Below are positions 36,048 through 49,095 of a stretch of 64,000 nucleotides of DNA, one piece after another; position 1 is the first letter of the stretch, and each line of letters starts with the position of its first letter. Both the position numbers and the translations under genes were made by a program. Source of the DNA: Medicago truncatula (lineage: Eukaryota > Streptophyta > Magnoliopsida > Fabales > Fabaceae); contig NC_053045.1 of assembly GCF_003473485.1 (NCBI RefSeq), forward strand, positions 52,556,494 to 52,620,493, given 5' to 3'. The notes beneath the pieces were generated by a model. That model was given only the letters and a program-made list of their open reading frames with translations. It was not told where the DNA came from and did not search any database.

Positions 36048-39000
36048 GTAAGTCACCGTAATTACACTTCTATGGAGTTTTTTGTTTTGTTTCTGAGAGG
36101 ACACTTCTATGAAACTTAAAATGTGTTGAAGTAGTGATGGTTAATGAAGGGGTTGAAAACAATAAATTCTACAAAATCATTTTTAAACGATTTTAGTGTA
36201 GTATATGGTGAAAAATTGTCACATTTTGTCTAAGAACTTTTTTGTAATGTACCTAATTGCTCAATTTATATAGTACTTAGTTCTTCAATTAGATATTTTA
36301 TAGATGATGTTCGTATATTATTTAATTATATGTATCGGTGTCGTCGTATCGGTCTTCTATATTTTTTAAATAATTAGTATCGAGTATCGACATGTTGTGC
36401 AAATGTCAGGTTTTCGTGCTTCATATTAAGCAACATAGAGGATAAAGGGGAAATTTATCGTAGAGGATAAAGGTGAAATTTATCACTCATTTGCTAGAAT
36501 GTTCAATGAGGATCCGATTAGGAGAAGTATCCTTTTCCCAAATTATTGTTATATGTAAAACCTCTAACAACATTTTCTAAACAGAGTCATGCATATATAT
36601 AATCGGACTCATAATTTTATTTTTCTCATAGGTTCTAAGTTGATTATATTTGAGATATTTTCGAACATTAAATATAAACATCTGTCATAATTGAGATTTG
36701 AACTGGGATTCCAAAACCCATTGGTAAAACTCATACATTTTAAACAATAGAAAATAACGCGTTGAAAGAAATAAAAAACGTATTAGCATCATTTTACATT
36801 TGTTCCTAAAAAAAGTATTTTACATTTGTCCTTTACTTCTATTTAAATCTCGCACTATTTAAGATGGAAAGAAATAGACCCATCCATTTTTGTATGAGAT
36901 CACACTTCATCCTGTTATGTAGAAATTTACCCGGAGGGGTCCATTTTCCTTCGATTCTTACAGGCAAATAGGCAAATATATGTTGAATCCCAAATCGCAA
37001 TATTCTCTTTGTTATCTCTACACATAGAAACGGAAAATTGCAGACAAAGACACCAACGTGGACTTAAACTATTAGATCTAGCGGTATGTTGTCAAGAGCA
37101 ATCCAACGCTATGAGTTAGCTTTTATAGTACTGAACTAGGGTTTCGACCGTTCTAGCCCTAGTTCGACCGGACAGTTGTGTGAGCAGATTGGAGAAAGCC
37201 AATCTTGGATCCAGCATAAATGGTCCATATTGGCCTGGAATTAACCGGTCTTTTAGAGGAATGAGCATTAACCTAGTTCGAAACAGTTGAAATAGGTGAT
37301 TTGCGATGATCCATATGTTTATGTTGTACTAATTTTTTATTTTCTGGTGAAAGGAGGATGATGTTCTATTATCTATTTTAGATAAGCAGAAATAAATTAT
37401 ATGTTTCATGGATTGTAATTTTTTGTTAAAAAAGGAAAAAATTCTATAATATTTATAAAAAAAATAATCTTTTCATAAATATTTATGATTTATGTTGATA
37501 TTTGTTAATACTCATGCATAATAAAATGCTCATATTGCGCATATATGCACAAATATAAATAGAGCAAAAATAACATTTTTATATCAAACGTAACAAATCT
37601 TGTAAAAAAAAAATCAAACGTAACAAATAATATAATTTTGTTTATAAACAAAAACGAATGAGCATTATTCGTATTCATGGATTCACGTTGACATATCTAT
37701 TTAAAGATATAAGGTCTCGTTCCCCTCTCATATAAGGATAACATTTATCATTTTTTTTATATATAAAATATATTATTATTGTAAAACATATATTTTCCTT
37801 TAAACAAAATTTCCTCAACGATTTCGAACATTCTAATTTGTAACCTTTTTTATTTATTAAATGGAACTTTTTAAAACTCAACATAGAGGAACTACTATTA
37901 GATAGTACACCAATAAATGGAGTTGGGTAAGTGGTAGTATAAGCCAGTTGGAATGCTGGATCCTATAGGCATAGTAGCCACCCAACTTTGAGATCCCATA
38001 AATCGAACATTCATCCATCCACATTACTCTTCCAATCCCAACGCCACATATTTTTATGATCAAGGGACTCACATCACATGTGGTCCATAAACATATACTC
38101 TAACCAGAAGGGAATACCATACATTACATAATTGATATAATGACTGGGTACTACATTACTGTTTAATGACCCAATAGAAGAATACATGAGAACTTCAATC
38201 CCTTTCAACTTGAAAGTTCTCTTAGGAAATTTAAATGGGACAAACAAAATATAGCTACAATATTAGTCACCATCAATTTTATGTACCCAATATTAAACAG
38301 TAGTTTAGATTTAAAACTTGATGTTTGTATGTTTAAAATGGTCCCCATTTTGTACTATTCGTCCTCAAGAAGGCTCAAATACAACGATTTTTATCAGGAA
38401 AATATTAGTATAATAATTATGGTAGTACCTTTTCTCCTTCATTAAAATTTGAACACCAATCATTTAAGTCTTTTAATCCTAATTAACTTAAATCAGCTGA
38501 TAAAATTGTACCTTTAATCAATATTTTAGTTGTTTGATGACAACAAAAGGTAGAAAATTAATTAGAGATATTTTTTATAAAAATAAATAATGTATTATTT
38601 TTTTATGAAAGACATATATTTGTATATAATTTTTTTTATTTTTCAAAGAATCTAGTGATAAAATTCACACACAGTACATGCTAAGAAGAGAAAAATTATG
38701 AATCCGAGCCCACATTCCATGATATAAAATGTTACAAAAATCTTTTATTATCTAAAATGTTTTATTATTTTGACAAAACCTGAGTTGTACGACACAATTT
38801 TATTACAAAATAAAAAAATATTAAAGTTGGTGAACTGTTTAAAATTTAAATGTGGAGAATATAGCATAATTAAGGACACAGTGGACTTTGTAAGCACTAT
38901 GTAGACCGATGTGTGCTTTTGTGGGATGTGGTGTAGGCCATACTTGAGAAAAGCTTCTTTTTATTTATTCCTTCACTCCCACCGTCATACAATTATGACT

Positions 39001-39529
39001 TTTTGTCAATAATATTTGGCCACTTGCTTTTTAAGATTTGTCTCAGCTTGCAATGCCATATAACTTGCTATACAGACTGCATGGTTTCTTCATGCAATTA
39101 CCTAACGCCACCTTTAATTTCCCAATATGTAGTTTATAAATCGATGTCAACAACTATTGTTTTTTTCTCCAGATTATATATTGGATTAATTACAATCACT
39201 ATAGCATTTCCATATTTGTTATAACATTATCCTGTCAACAATAAGCAACTAAATAAACAGGAAATATGTAGAACATATGAGAACATTTGTTAGTATATGA
39301 GGGAAGGTCTCACCGAGTTGTATTATTACATTAAACTTAAATGCAATCACACAAACCAATTCTAAATTTTTTAGATAGATTAGCCTAACTTTTACCTTCT
39401 CTCTAAATTTCTTCTTATTATTCTTTCATTGAAAATGAGTCACATCTTTTTATTTTATTTATCTTTTTTATTCTAGATAAGTAGTTTTCACATTGATCAA
39501 GTTTTTTTTTAGTATGTTTTTTTTTATCT

Positions 39530-39730
39530 TGTTGTTTCACTGCGACGTTCGTTTGATTTCTCGTCTTGGTGAAATGGATTAGATTGAGATATCAACTCAC
39601 CGACTCAACTAATGGTGGTAAGTCGTCAACGTTTCAAATATGAAGGCATGAGTGTTCCAAACTTCCAATCACTTTGTCACATTATTTGTAGATATTTTTC
39701 GTTTTATGCTATTAAATTAGATGTTGTCAC
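39530..39730. repeat. Dispersed repeat shared with 28.24-28.63 kb
   Basis: CACATTATTTGTAGATATTT followed by TTTTATGCTATTAAATTAGA aligns with 28.47-28.53 kb. The upstream part also shares GACGTTCGTTTGATTT-like text. Probably a second copy of the same TE tail. Confidence 0.45.
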
Positions 39731-39829
39731 TCTCTCTCTCTCACATATAAAAAAAAGTTAGATTATACACCACATCTTTCTAGAAAACCTTAAAACATTG
39801 GGTTTATCACTCCTCTTGTATATTGTTGA

Positions 39830-40450
39830 ACATATACTTTTTTATTCAATGTGAGACTTTAACTCACACTTAACACATCACAACAATCTCTCCATCAAGC
39901 GTGAGACTCATGCGTCCTTGATTCAACACCATGAATCTCTCCCGCTTCCCCAACAAATTAAACCAAGGTTGATACCATTATTGAGTCATGACAAAGAGAC
40001 TCACAAGGTTGGTTTATTACATCAAAGAAAGAATCCACACACGTGAGATTGAACACCACATCTTCACCTAAAACCATGAATCTCACCCACTCCCCCACTC
40101 ATAAGGTTGATACCATTATGAGTTCTCTAATTATATGTTTCTTTACATCTACTCTTCTATTTGTGAGATTTTCCTTGTCCTTGATCCAAAACCATGAATC
40201 TCACCCACTCCCCCATCAAGTCGGACCAAAGTTGATACCTTTATACAACCATGAAAGGGAGTTTCATTGTATTGACTCATCATATTGAATCCAAAGCAAC
40301 CATACAACTTGCAAGTGAGACTGAACACCATGTCTTCATCTAAAATTTTAAGAAATTGAATTTATAGGTTCTCTTATATGTTACTCAACATCTACTCTTC
40401 TATATAATTTAAAACTTTAATTCACACTTGACACATCAAAACAAGTCAAC
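39830..40450. repeat. Degenerate TE with three internal repeats
   Basis: Three imperfect units (starting near 39914, 40060 and 40178) carry AACCATGAATCTCACCCACT and then GGTTGATACCATTAT-like text. The two edges also resemble each other (ACTTTAACTCACACTTAACACATCA at 39858 and the near copy at 40425), so this could be a collapsed LTR-type element. No ORF of interest. Confidence 0.5.
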
Positions 40451-41066
40451 AACACTTGGGAGGAATTTTCTTCTTCTTATTTTAATTACAAAATTATTAT
40501 GTTTCATGTAGAATTCACAACAGAAATTTCATTTCGGCAAGAATAATCTTTCAAGAGGTTAGTACTCATTTCGTGTTGGACTTGAATAACAATTGATCTG
40601 GAAACTAAGCTTCGCCGTTGATGGCAATATAAAAAAGCAAGATTTTATCCCAAAGTATTTTTTTTTTTAGAAGAATCGAGAAATTCTAGTTATTTAATCT
40701 ATTTTCATTTTAGAGTTTGTTAATAGATAGATAAATTGATAGAGTAACTCCCAAGTCACAATACAACTCTTTGTAATGTCGGTTTACCTCAATTTTACGA
40801 ATCAATATACTCATCTGAAATAAATATTCACGTTTAATATCTAACTGTATCTCGAACATGATTATCTCATGAGAAAATCCAAAAAAGAAAATTAATTTTG
40901 TACCTAAAAGTAAAAACAGAAAATGTTTTCTAAATTAATTGAGTTTTGTTTTAGAGGTAATTAAATTAATTGAGTTCTTAATTATATAATTTACTATAGA
41001 GATATGCTGCATATTACCAAGGGAATATCAATCAGCAACACCACACCTCCATGATATGATGAAGGA

Positions 41067-44000
41067 ATGAAAGAAAAACAAGAAATTAAGAGTGAGGTAA
41101 CAGTAGAAACATTCAACATCACCATTAAATTAAAGAAAGGTAAAAAGATTCATGAGAATGAATGGTTGCTTTCAAAAAGTCTAGACCTTTCCTCATCTAT
41201 CAGAAATTCCATTTCCCCATCTATAAATTCAGTTTATTTTTATCACTTCCAACATAATAGAAAGTGCTCTTCATCAAATTAACTATTCTGCCACCACTAT
41301 CCCAAATTAAAGATAAAAATAAATAGATATGGTAGAACCTTTCCTATATTTATTCCACTCTTAGTCTATTTGTTTCTAGTATTGTATTAATTTAATTTTA
41401 ACACCAAATTTAATTTATTTTTGCTAGGAAGAAGGAAGGGTGCAAGTTTGGGAAGGCTATGTAGATTGGAGGAACAGACCAGCCATCAAAGGACATCACG
41501 GTGGAATGCTTGCTGCCTCCTATGTTTTGGGTTAGTACAATCACATTAATTTCTTTTATGTTTCATTGATTTCCAAAATGTTAATTAACCTACAATGTTA
41601 TAGTACTATGTACCTCAAGTCCAAACTATACTTAAAAAAAATAAAAAATCTTTCTATAATGGATGTTTTGTAAGGATATACACACACACATAACATATTA
41701 TAATTTTTCTGCAGCTGTGGAGGTATTGGAGAACCTAGCATATCTTGCAAATGCAAGCAACCTTGTTTTATACCTTTCCAAGTTTATGCACTTTTCACCT
41801 TCTACCTCTGCCAACATTGTCACCAACTTCATGGGAACAGCTTTCCTACTTGCTATTCTTGGTGGATTTCTTGCAGATGCTTTTTTCACTACTTATTCCA
41901 TCTACTTAATAAGTGCTGCAATAGAATTCATGGTAAGTTTTTATCCTATTTAAGCTTCTATATTTTTCCTGTGTTTGAAGTTAATATATTAGCTTTGCAG
42001 GAAAATGCTTCAAGACTTTCAAATTCATCGGAATACAAAATAGTGGCTTGTATATCAGACACGTAAAAATTAAGAAAAAAAATGAATAATAATAATAATA
42101 AGCTAAAATTATTGTTACCACCATAATTTTCAATGGAAGGCTTGAATGTGGAAAGAAGGTGTACATAATAATATTACTCCTGTAGGTTGTGCTTTTAGGT
42201 AGGTAGTTACAAATTACCCTATAGTAAGGAGGAAATATACCAATGGAATATGTTGAAGAGGGTAAATTCTAGAAGAATGAAGCAATAAAGATGCGTGAGA
42301 CAACCACACGATCAAGATTTTGATTGACAACCACAAAGTATTGTCAATAGTACAATCCCCACTAGATGGGACTCTTTTTCAATTTTCAACATCACCCAAA
42401 AAAAAAAAAGGATTTGGAAAAAATGGACCTCATGAAATTGAGCCTATTTTCCAACTAACTTAAGTGTTTATAACATAATTGTTTATCATATAAATGTTTA
42501 TATATGAACTATTTCAATAACAAAAGATAAGATAAGATAAAGTCAACTTATATAAATGTCATAAGTTATTTTCATACAATCTCCCAAATAATCATTTTCA
42601 TACACTCTCTCAATTCAAATAGTCTCACAAATGCATATGTTAATAAATAAGCTCGAACAAGTCAATCCAAAACAACCCTTCAATCATATCATATAAAACT
42701 AATAAGTTAACCAAAGAAAGAAAGCATTGAAATTGAGATTAGCTTAATGAAATTGTCAAATAATTGAAGCATGTTAAGGAACAACTGAAAAAATATAACA
42801 TTTCCATGATGTTATCAAGATAATAATTAAGTTGAGAGTGAGATCAACAGGGTCTACTAGTGCTTACTATACAAGCTCACATACCACCAAACTGTGTTAT
42901 GGGGAGCACCAACAATTTATGCAAGACAGTTCAAGGTGGAAAAGCAGCTATGCTATTTGCAGGCCTCTATCTTGTGGCACTTGGAGTAGGGGGAATAAAA
43001 GGTTCACTTCCTCCTCATGGAGCTGAACAATTTGATGAGACTACACCAGAAGGAAGAAAGAAAAGGTCTGAATTTTTTAACTACTTTGTCTTCAGCCTGT
43101 CATGTGGTGCATTGTTTGCAGTTACTTTTGTGGTGTGGATTGAAGACAACAAAGGATGGCAGTGGGGTTTAGGTGTATCAACTGCTTCAATATTGCTCTC
43201 CATTCCAGTTTTTCTTCTTGGTTCACACAAGTATAGAACCAAAGTTCCAGCTGGAAGCCCCATCACACCTATGTTCAAGGTACACTTTAGAGGATCCTGA
43301 TTCCCTCCTGTCAGAGAAGCAGGTATTTGAAGGAATGGATTCTATACATGAAAAATTTCAGTCGTTGGATGAAGATTGTTCGGATTATATTTTAAGTTAT
43401 GTCTTAAATCAAAATCATCCGATTTTCATCCAACAGGGAAATCAAGTCAGCATTTGACGCGGTCATAGGATCTAAACTATAAGATCAAAGTTGGATGGCC
43501 CACGTTCTGACTTTTATAAATCGGATCCAAAATACAAAGTTAAAACGTGAACCATCCAATCCATATGAGCTACTGCAAGATTGGCTGAATGGATGAAATC
43601 CATACCATGCTTTGAGCAACTAGCAGCTGCCAAAAATATAGAGTAAATAGAAAATTTGGTCATCAATTGTTAATATTAGTCAAAATAGTCATTCAGTTTT
43701 GTCAATTGGAAAATCTAGGACATCTCTAAAATTGTAGAATATCATTTAAAAATGTCCCTCGTGAACTTCTATCATTAAATGTTATAACGTGACACATTAA
43801 TGTCAGAACATTAGAGACTAATTTGCCTATAAAATTTATGCCATCTTAGGTTCAAATTTATCGCTAATTTTAATTACAAATAGATTAGTTACAGGCAATT
43901 TAGTACCCAACAGGTCTAAATTTTATGGGTAAATTAGTCTTTGGTATGATATCATTAACGTGAGATCAACATGTACAGTCCGCATACTCAATTAATGTGT

Positions 44001-45168
44001 CACGTCGTATTTCTATCGATAAAAAGTTTATTAGAGTGACTATTTTGGCTAATGTTTTATAAATTTAGGGATCTATTTGTTTATTTGCAAAAATTAGAGA
44101 CTATTTTGACCGATTACAATGAATATATGATAAGATGACTAGTCAAAGAGGCTAAACAAGCTGCATTGAATTTGATAATGACAGGTTCTTGTGGCAGCAA
44201 TTTGCAATAACTACAAATCAAGGAATTCATCGGCCAATGCTATCACTAGCATGCCAACAACTCCATCCTATACAGCTGAAATAGGAGAAGGAGAACAAAC
44301 CAATGCTAGAAAAGAGATGATGATAGATCACCAAACACCATTAACACAAAGCCTAAAATGCCTCAACAAAGCAGTAATTGAACCAGTTCACCAAAAATTA
44401 AAATGCACAATAAAAGAAGTAGAAGAAGCAAAAATTGTATTGAAAATTCTTCCCATATTCATGTCAACCATAATGCTAAACTGTTGTTTAGCTCAATTAT
44501 CAACATTTTCAGTTCAACAATCATCCACAATGAACACCATGATTGGTTCCTTCAGAGTCCCTCCAGCATCTCTACCAGTGTTCCCAGTCTTCTTCATCAT
44601 GATCCTTGCACCGCTCTACAACCATGTCATTGTTCCATTTGCTAGAAAAATAACCAAAACTGAAATGGGAATAACACATCTACAAAGAATAGGCACAGGG
44701 CTATTTCTATCCATTGTAGCTATGGCTGTTGCAGCATTAGTAGAAACCAAAAGAAAGAAAACAGCTACTAAATATGGTTTGTTGGATTCAACAAAACCTC
44801 TTCCTATAACATTCTTATGGGTGGCTTTACAATACTTGTTTTTAGGTTCAGCTGATCTTTTTACATTGGCTGGTATGATGGAGTTTTTCTTCACTGAGGC
44901 ACCTTGGAGTATGAGGTCTTTAGCTACATCACTTTCATGGGCTTCATTGGCTATGGGATATTTTCTTAGCACTGTTCTTGTGTCTGTTATCAATAAGGTG
45001 ACTGGAGCATTTGGAGAAACACCATGGCTGTTGGGTGAAAACTTGAATGATTATCATCTTGAGAGGTTTTATTGGTTGATGTGTGTGCTTAGTGGATTCA
45101 ACTTTGTTCATTATCTCTTTTGGGCCAATTCCTACAAATATAAATCTTCACCAAACCATGGATGCTAG
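41067..45168 (+). CDS. NRT1/PTR family transporter, NPF4 type
   Basis: Five exons: 41067-41096 (only ten codons), 41428-41530, 41715-41932, 42851-43279 and 44185-45168; product 587 aa. The first exon was chosen because its donor (GAG/GTAACA) joins in phase with EEGRVQVWEGYVDWRNRPA. Twelve helices are expected. Landmarks: AVEVLENLAYLANASNLVLY (ExxER site reads EVLEN, residues 47-51), LGGFLADAFFTTY, ALGVGGIKGSLPPHGAEQFD, and an ending with ETPWLLGENLNDYHLERFYW. NPF4 members include transporters for nitrate and for abscisic acid and gibberellin. The gene sits before the HIR gene as NPF4.7 (At5g62730) does in Arabidopsis, so an NPF4.7 orthologue is likely; its substrate is not known to me. Introns 3 and 4 are each about 0.9 kb. 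Confidence 0.93.
43655..44110. mobile_element. Foldback element in NPF4 intron 4
   Basis: The left end ATTTGGTCATCAATTGTTAA then GTCAAAATAGTCATTCAG is mirrored near the right end by AGTGACTATTTTGGCTAAT and AGAGACTATTTTGACC. Inside, ATCATTAACGTGAG and TATAACGTGACACATTAATG repeat in inverted form. Intronic and non-coding; borders approximate. Confidence 0.5.
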
Positions 45169-45721
45169 AACTAGAAGAGCCATTGATTGTATTGTAGCTA
45201 ATAATGCCCTTTATATATATACCACGAGATATGCATGGACTAATATTGAATTGTTGATGTAGTTACCTTTCACAATATTATCATTTATTTATCACTTGGA
45301 TGCTTATTAATTTAATCAATGTACTACCATATTTTATAAATTGAAGAGATAAATAATAATTTGGTCTTTAATTTTTTTATGCTGTAGGTTTCTGTTGATT
45401 ATAGAAGTGGATAAGGGGTGGGTGGATGTGTTTCTGCATCATGATTTTAAGAGATTTTTTTAACTTTTGACCCCCAAAAAAAAAAGTCATTTTGGTCTTT
45501 GATTTTGTATCTCGTCGGTTCGTCGCTGACTCAAGTTAAAATACAAAATAGTCCATAAATGTGTATTAACCACTTTAGTTCTTAACGTTATAAATGAGGT
45601 CGTACATAGTTGAGGTGACAATTGTTTTGGCTGACAAGGAGGTATGACGTGCCATAAGGAACAAAGTGGAAGTACATAAATCAAAATTAGGGACAAACAC
45701 AAAACCTAAATCCCTAAATCT
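45169..45721. other. NPF4 3' flank with TE-like foldback
   Basis: The NPF4 3' UTR presumably ends within the first 200 bases. From about 45355 a foldback-like patch appears, with TTTGGTCTTTAATTTTTT and GTCATTTTGGTCTTTGAT at left and inverted CAAAATTAGGGACAAAC-like text at right. No gene supported. Confidence 0.45.
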
Positions 45722-46028
45722 CATTTTTTTTAATGGAAAAATAAATATATAGATAAAAAAGGAAATAGTACAAAATACACCAAAAGGACGCCATAAGACG
45801 TCAGTCACCAACACCTGAGGAATAAACCTTGTCCCACACCCGGGGAAAGAGAAACACCCCAAGGGATCACCATAAACATCAAAAACACAAATAAGAAAAA
45901 ACAACAACCACCAAAGAAGAAGAACCACCGAAGAAGCTCCCCCTAGGGGAAATGCCGCACACACCAAAACCTACAAGGACACAGAGCACAAAGAGTAACC
46001 CAGGAAGCCATGCCGGAAAGGTAGAGAT

Positions 46029-48222
46029 TGTAACACCCCGTTTTCCCAACATAAAAATTTCGCATAAATAATCCGAGTTTTTCAACATAAACGGAATGTC
46101 ACATTCTTTTCTTAAAATCATAAACTGAATAAATAAATATTTATCCTTTAAAATTCAAATACAAGATCTTTAATACTTCGCAGCGGAATTTATTTCAATA
46201 ACTAAAACAGTCTTTGGCACGAAGGCCTCTTCATAAATGTCTCATAAAAGTCCAATCTAAAAACATAGTCATAAATCTTCAAAAACAATACGTAAGGAAT
46301 AGAAAAGCAATAACAAAGTTCCCATCCCGTTACGTATCAGAGCACCTAAGACACACGAGAAGGAAAGCTCACACGACATCAACTTATTCTTGGTTACCTG
46401 TTAGTTACCCATGGTGGGCAAACAGAAGGGGTGAGATTTCACAAACAATAATATTAAGCATATAATTCATCAATTACATTTAACAACATAAGCATCATCA
46501 ATCATATTTAACAACTCATAGACAACATCATGTAATCATCATAATATTCATCATAGATAATAATATATCATAATTCACTTCTTTAATAGTTCATATAAAG
46601 AATCACAGCTTTAAACAATTTCATGATTTAACAACTTAACAACTCGACAACTTGATAACTTGACAACTTGACAACTTAACCTCTTGACCTATGCAACTTA
46701 ATCTTCTAATCATGCATGTGGTACCAATCTTTGAGCGTAAATAGGCTCCAGGGCATCAAGCCCTCAACTTTATTTGAGCGTAAAAAGGCTCCCAGGGCAT
46801 CAAGCCCTCAACTTAATTGAGCAAAGGCTCCAGGGCATCAAGCCCCCAACAATGAAATGCTAATGCATGGACTCGACCTCTTAACATCTTAAATCAACAA
46901 CCTCTTATATAATCCAATAATTTGGAACTTCATCATCTTAATCAACTTAGACCGACTCATGCAGCTTAGTTAAATAACAACAGCAACACAACAGTATACA
47001 AATACAGCATGACATAATAATATCAAATGCAAGTCAACAACGTCTCAATTATTCACATATAATTCAAGTAATGCATATACAATTATATCACAGTATAACA
47101 ACATCAAATAATAATCAACATCTTAAAACATCATATATACATATAACACTTCATCAATCATGGACAATATCGTATTCACAACATATACATTCATATACTA
47201 ATTCATCAATCATATTCAATTATTCACTGTGACCTACGTGCAGTAATTTGACTATAACTCTAGTTCTATAAATCCTTTTGAAGTCAAACCAACGGCATTA
47301 GAAAGCTAACATTTATACCTACAAATTTCGTGTTTACACTTAAGACCAATTATGTACTAATCAATACCAGTTTTCATTTCAAATTCGGACAAAGTTGTGC
47401 TGAAATTCATAAAAATTCACTAAGACCTCCTTGGAGTATTTTCATCATAACTCCTAAACCAAAAATCATTTTTACGCCAAACCAAAGCCATTGGAAAGCT
47501 AACAAAATTATCTACAACTTTCATTTTTACACTAAAACCCAGTTCAAAACGGAAACATGTGAAAAAGACGCAAGAACATGAAACAGAAGATGCTGTCACT
47601 GTGCAGCTCTCGGGAAGAACCCATTTTTCACCCAAAAATCCTAATTTTGACTTCCCAATGCCTAAATTTGATTCCAAAATTTGTCTAAACATTTATATAC
47701 ATCAAAAGAGACTCGAAACCATATAAAACTTGACCAAAAACATTATTTTAGAAAATCATCAATTAATCACTTTTAACCCTAATTCCCAAATTCTCAAAAA
47801 CTAAAACCTACAACATGTTAAATACAATTTTCAGAATCATAGACCCAAGATTATTGAATGTTAGTCTCACCCTTACCTTATAGATGAAAATCGCAGCACT
47901 CCTAGGTCTTCCCCCTCTCGGCTTTTTCTCCCTTTTCTCCAAAATTGATCGTACGTTATGTTTTTTCTAAATTAGGTTTCTCCTATTTATAACCCTTTTT
48001 CTATTTTATCTTATTTCTCTTTCTCCCCCAAAACTCTCTAAAATCTCATAACAAACTCTCAACTCAATCTTATTTCTATTTTCTAATCTTATTCTATTAA
48101 ATAATATAATAAACCACTTAATAAGTCACATAATCAAATAAATATATTTTAAACTCTTCTTAATAAATTCTAGACTCAATTAAATAATTAAATAAAACAA
48201 ATAATTCAAAGAGGGCGTTACA
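46029..48222. mobile_element. Solo LTR, 2.2 kb
   Basis: The element begins TGTAACACCCCG and ends GGGCGTTACA, so it has the TG...CA termini of an LTR. It is flanked by GAGAT at left and GAGGT at right, a 5-bp target duplication with one mismatch. No gag or pol was found within 46029-48222 and there is no second LTR nearby. The size suits a Ty3-gypsy family, but the superfamily is a guess. It holds tandem repeats at 46731-46850. Several ORFs of 70-90 codons here have no recognisable domain. Confidence 0.75.
46731..46850. repeat. Three tandem repeats inside the solo LTR
   Basis: Three consecutive units of 43, 43 and 34 bases share TTGAGCGTAAA, AGGCTCCAGGGCATCAAG and CCCTCAACTT. An adjacent stretch (46630-46690) also repeats ACAACTTGACAACTTGAC. 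Such repeats are common in LTR enhancer or U3 regions. Confidence 0.85.
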
Positions 48223-49095
48223 GAGGTTGTGAACCCCCACCCAACCCCCCAACAACGCCAGGGAAACAACCACCACAACCCGCTACCGCTTCCCACACAG
48301 GACGGGTTGCACCTCCCACTCATCGTAAGTGCAAGAATTAGCAAGGCCCTTAGCCATGAGCCACTTACAAGCTAAGAGCTTCTCTCTATCCGCCATAGGC
48401 TCCTCACGAAGGGCGCTTCCAGAAAAAAAAATAAGGTCATTCCAGCACGTCCAGATGATCCAAATAACAACAGGCAAAACCAGGAGCAAACCTAATCTAA
48501 CTCGCTTCCCCCCACCTAAGCCCGTAAGACAAAAACTATTGGACTAGACCTAAAGGAATCACAAACTACCAACCAAATCACCTAGACACCTGATACCACA
48601 CTGGAAGGATAGAGGGACACGAAAGGAACAGGTGCACCGACGACTCAGAAGACGCAACACATAAAACACATCCTAAGCCCCCGTCCGGAAGCGGGACACA
48701 ACGACTAACAAGGTTGAGCCTGGTAGGAATCCTATCAAGGATAAGCTACTTGGAGAAGACAACAACTTTTGAAGGTGCACCACCCGCATAACCTCACCAT
48801 CGGGGGCGCCTGTAACCGGCAACCCTTTAAGGAGGTGATAATTGGCCGATTTCACCGAGTATCGACCATCCGAACTAAGGGTCCAAGACCACTGATCCTC
48901 CCTATCTAAACAGGAATGCCTAGCCTCAACCACCAGTAACTCATTGAGCAGGTCCGTCTCCCAAACGAACAAGGGCCTCCTCCACCTAAGGTCCCACACC
49001 CAAACACTCCCCTTTTTTTTCAAACCGAATTTGTTGGTGCAAAATCCATTTATTACCAAAATCGAACCTTCCATCGAAAACTAAAATCGAATCAC

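Larger units (their letters stand above)
36050..41066. other. Spacer before the NPF4 gene
   Basis: No gene supported. It is mostly A+T-rich with repeats at 39.5-40.45 kb. A minus-strand ORF of 64 codons at 37878-38072 and others here match nothing recognised. The last few hundred bases presumably hold the NPF4 promoter. Confidence 0.55.
45722..49078 (-). mobile_element. LINE 3' fragment, split by a solo LTR
   Basis: The minus-strand fragment has two parts, 48223-49078 and 45722-46028, with a solo LTR between. The first reads WDLRWRRPLFVWETDLLNEL, DQWSWTLSSDGRYSVKSA, then after frameshifts SKVVVF-like, RIPTRLNLVSRCV, SSESSVHLFLSCPS and WIIWTCWNDLIF. This is a LINE reverse-transcriptase zinc-binding domain and C-terminus, ending at a stop near 48283. 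The second part looks like the 3' untranslated tail and ends in a poly-A (poly-T on plus at 45723-45731). It is 5'-truncated near 49078, as LINEs commonly are, and several frameshifts make it inactive. Confidence 0.8.

Noticed and set aside
37878..38072. Small secreted-peptide gene
   Set aside because: The frame has no signal peptide or conserved Cys pattern and no supporting promoter.
44616..44993. 125-codon minus-strand ORF
   Set aside because: Antisense shadow of the long last exon of the NPF4 gene.
46214..47692. ORFs of 83-90 codons in the solo LTR
   Set aside because: No recognisable domain, low-complexity sequence and location inside an LTR.
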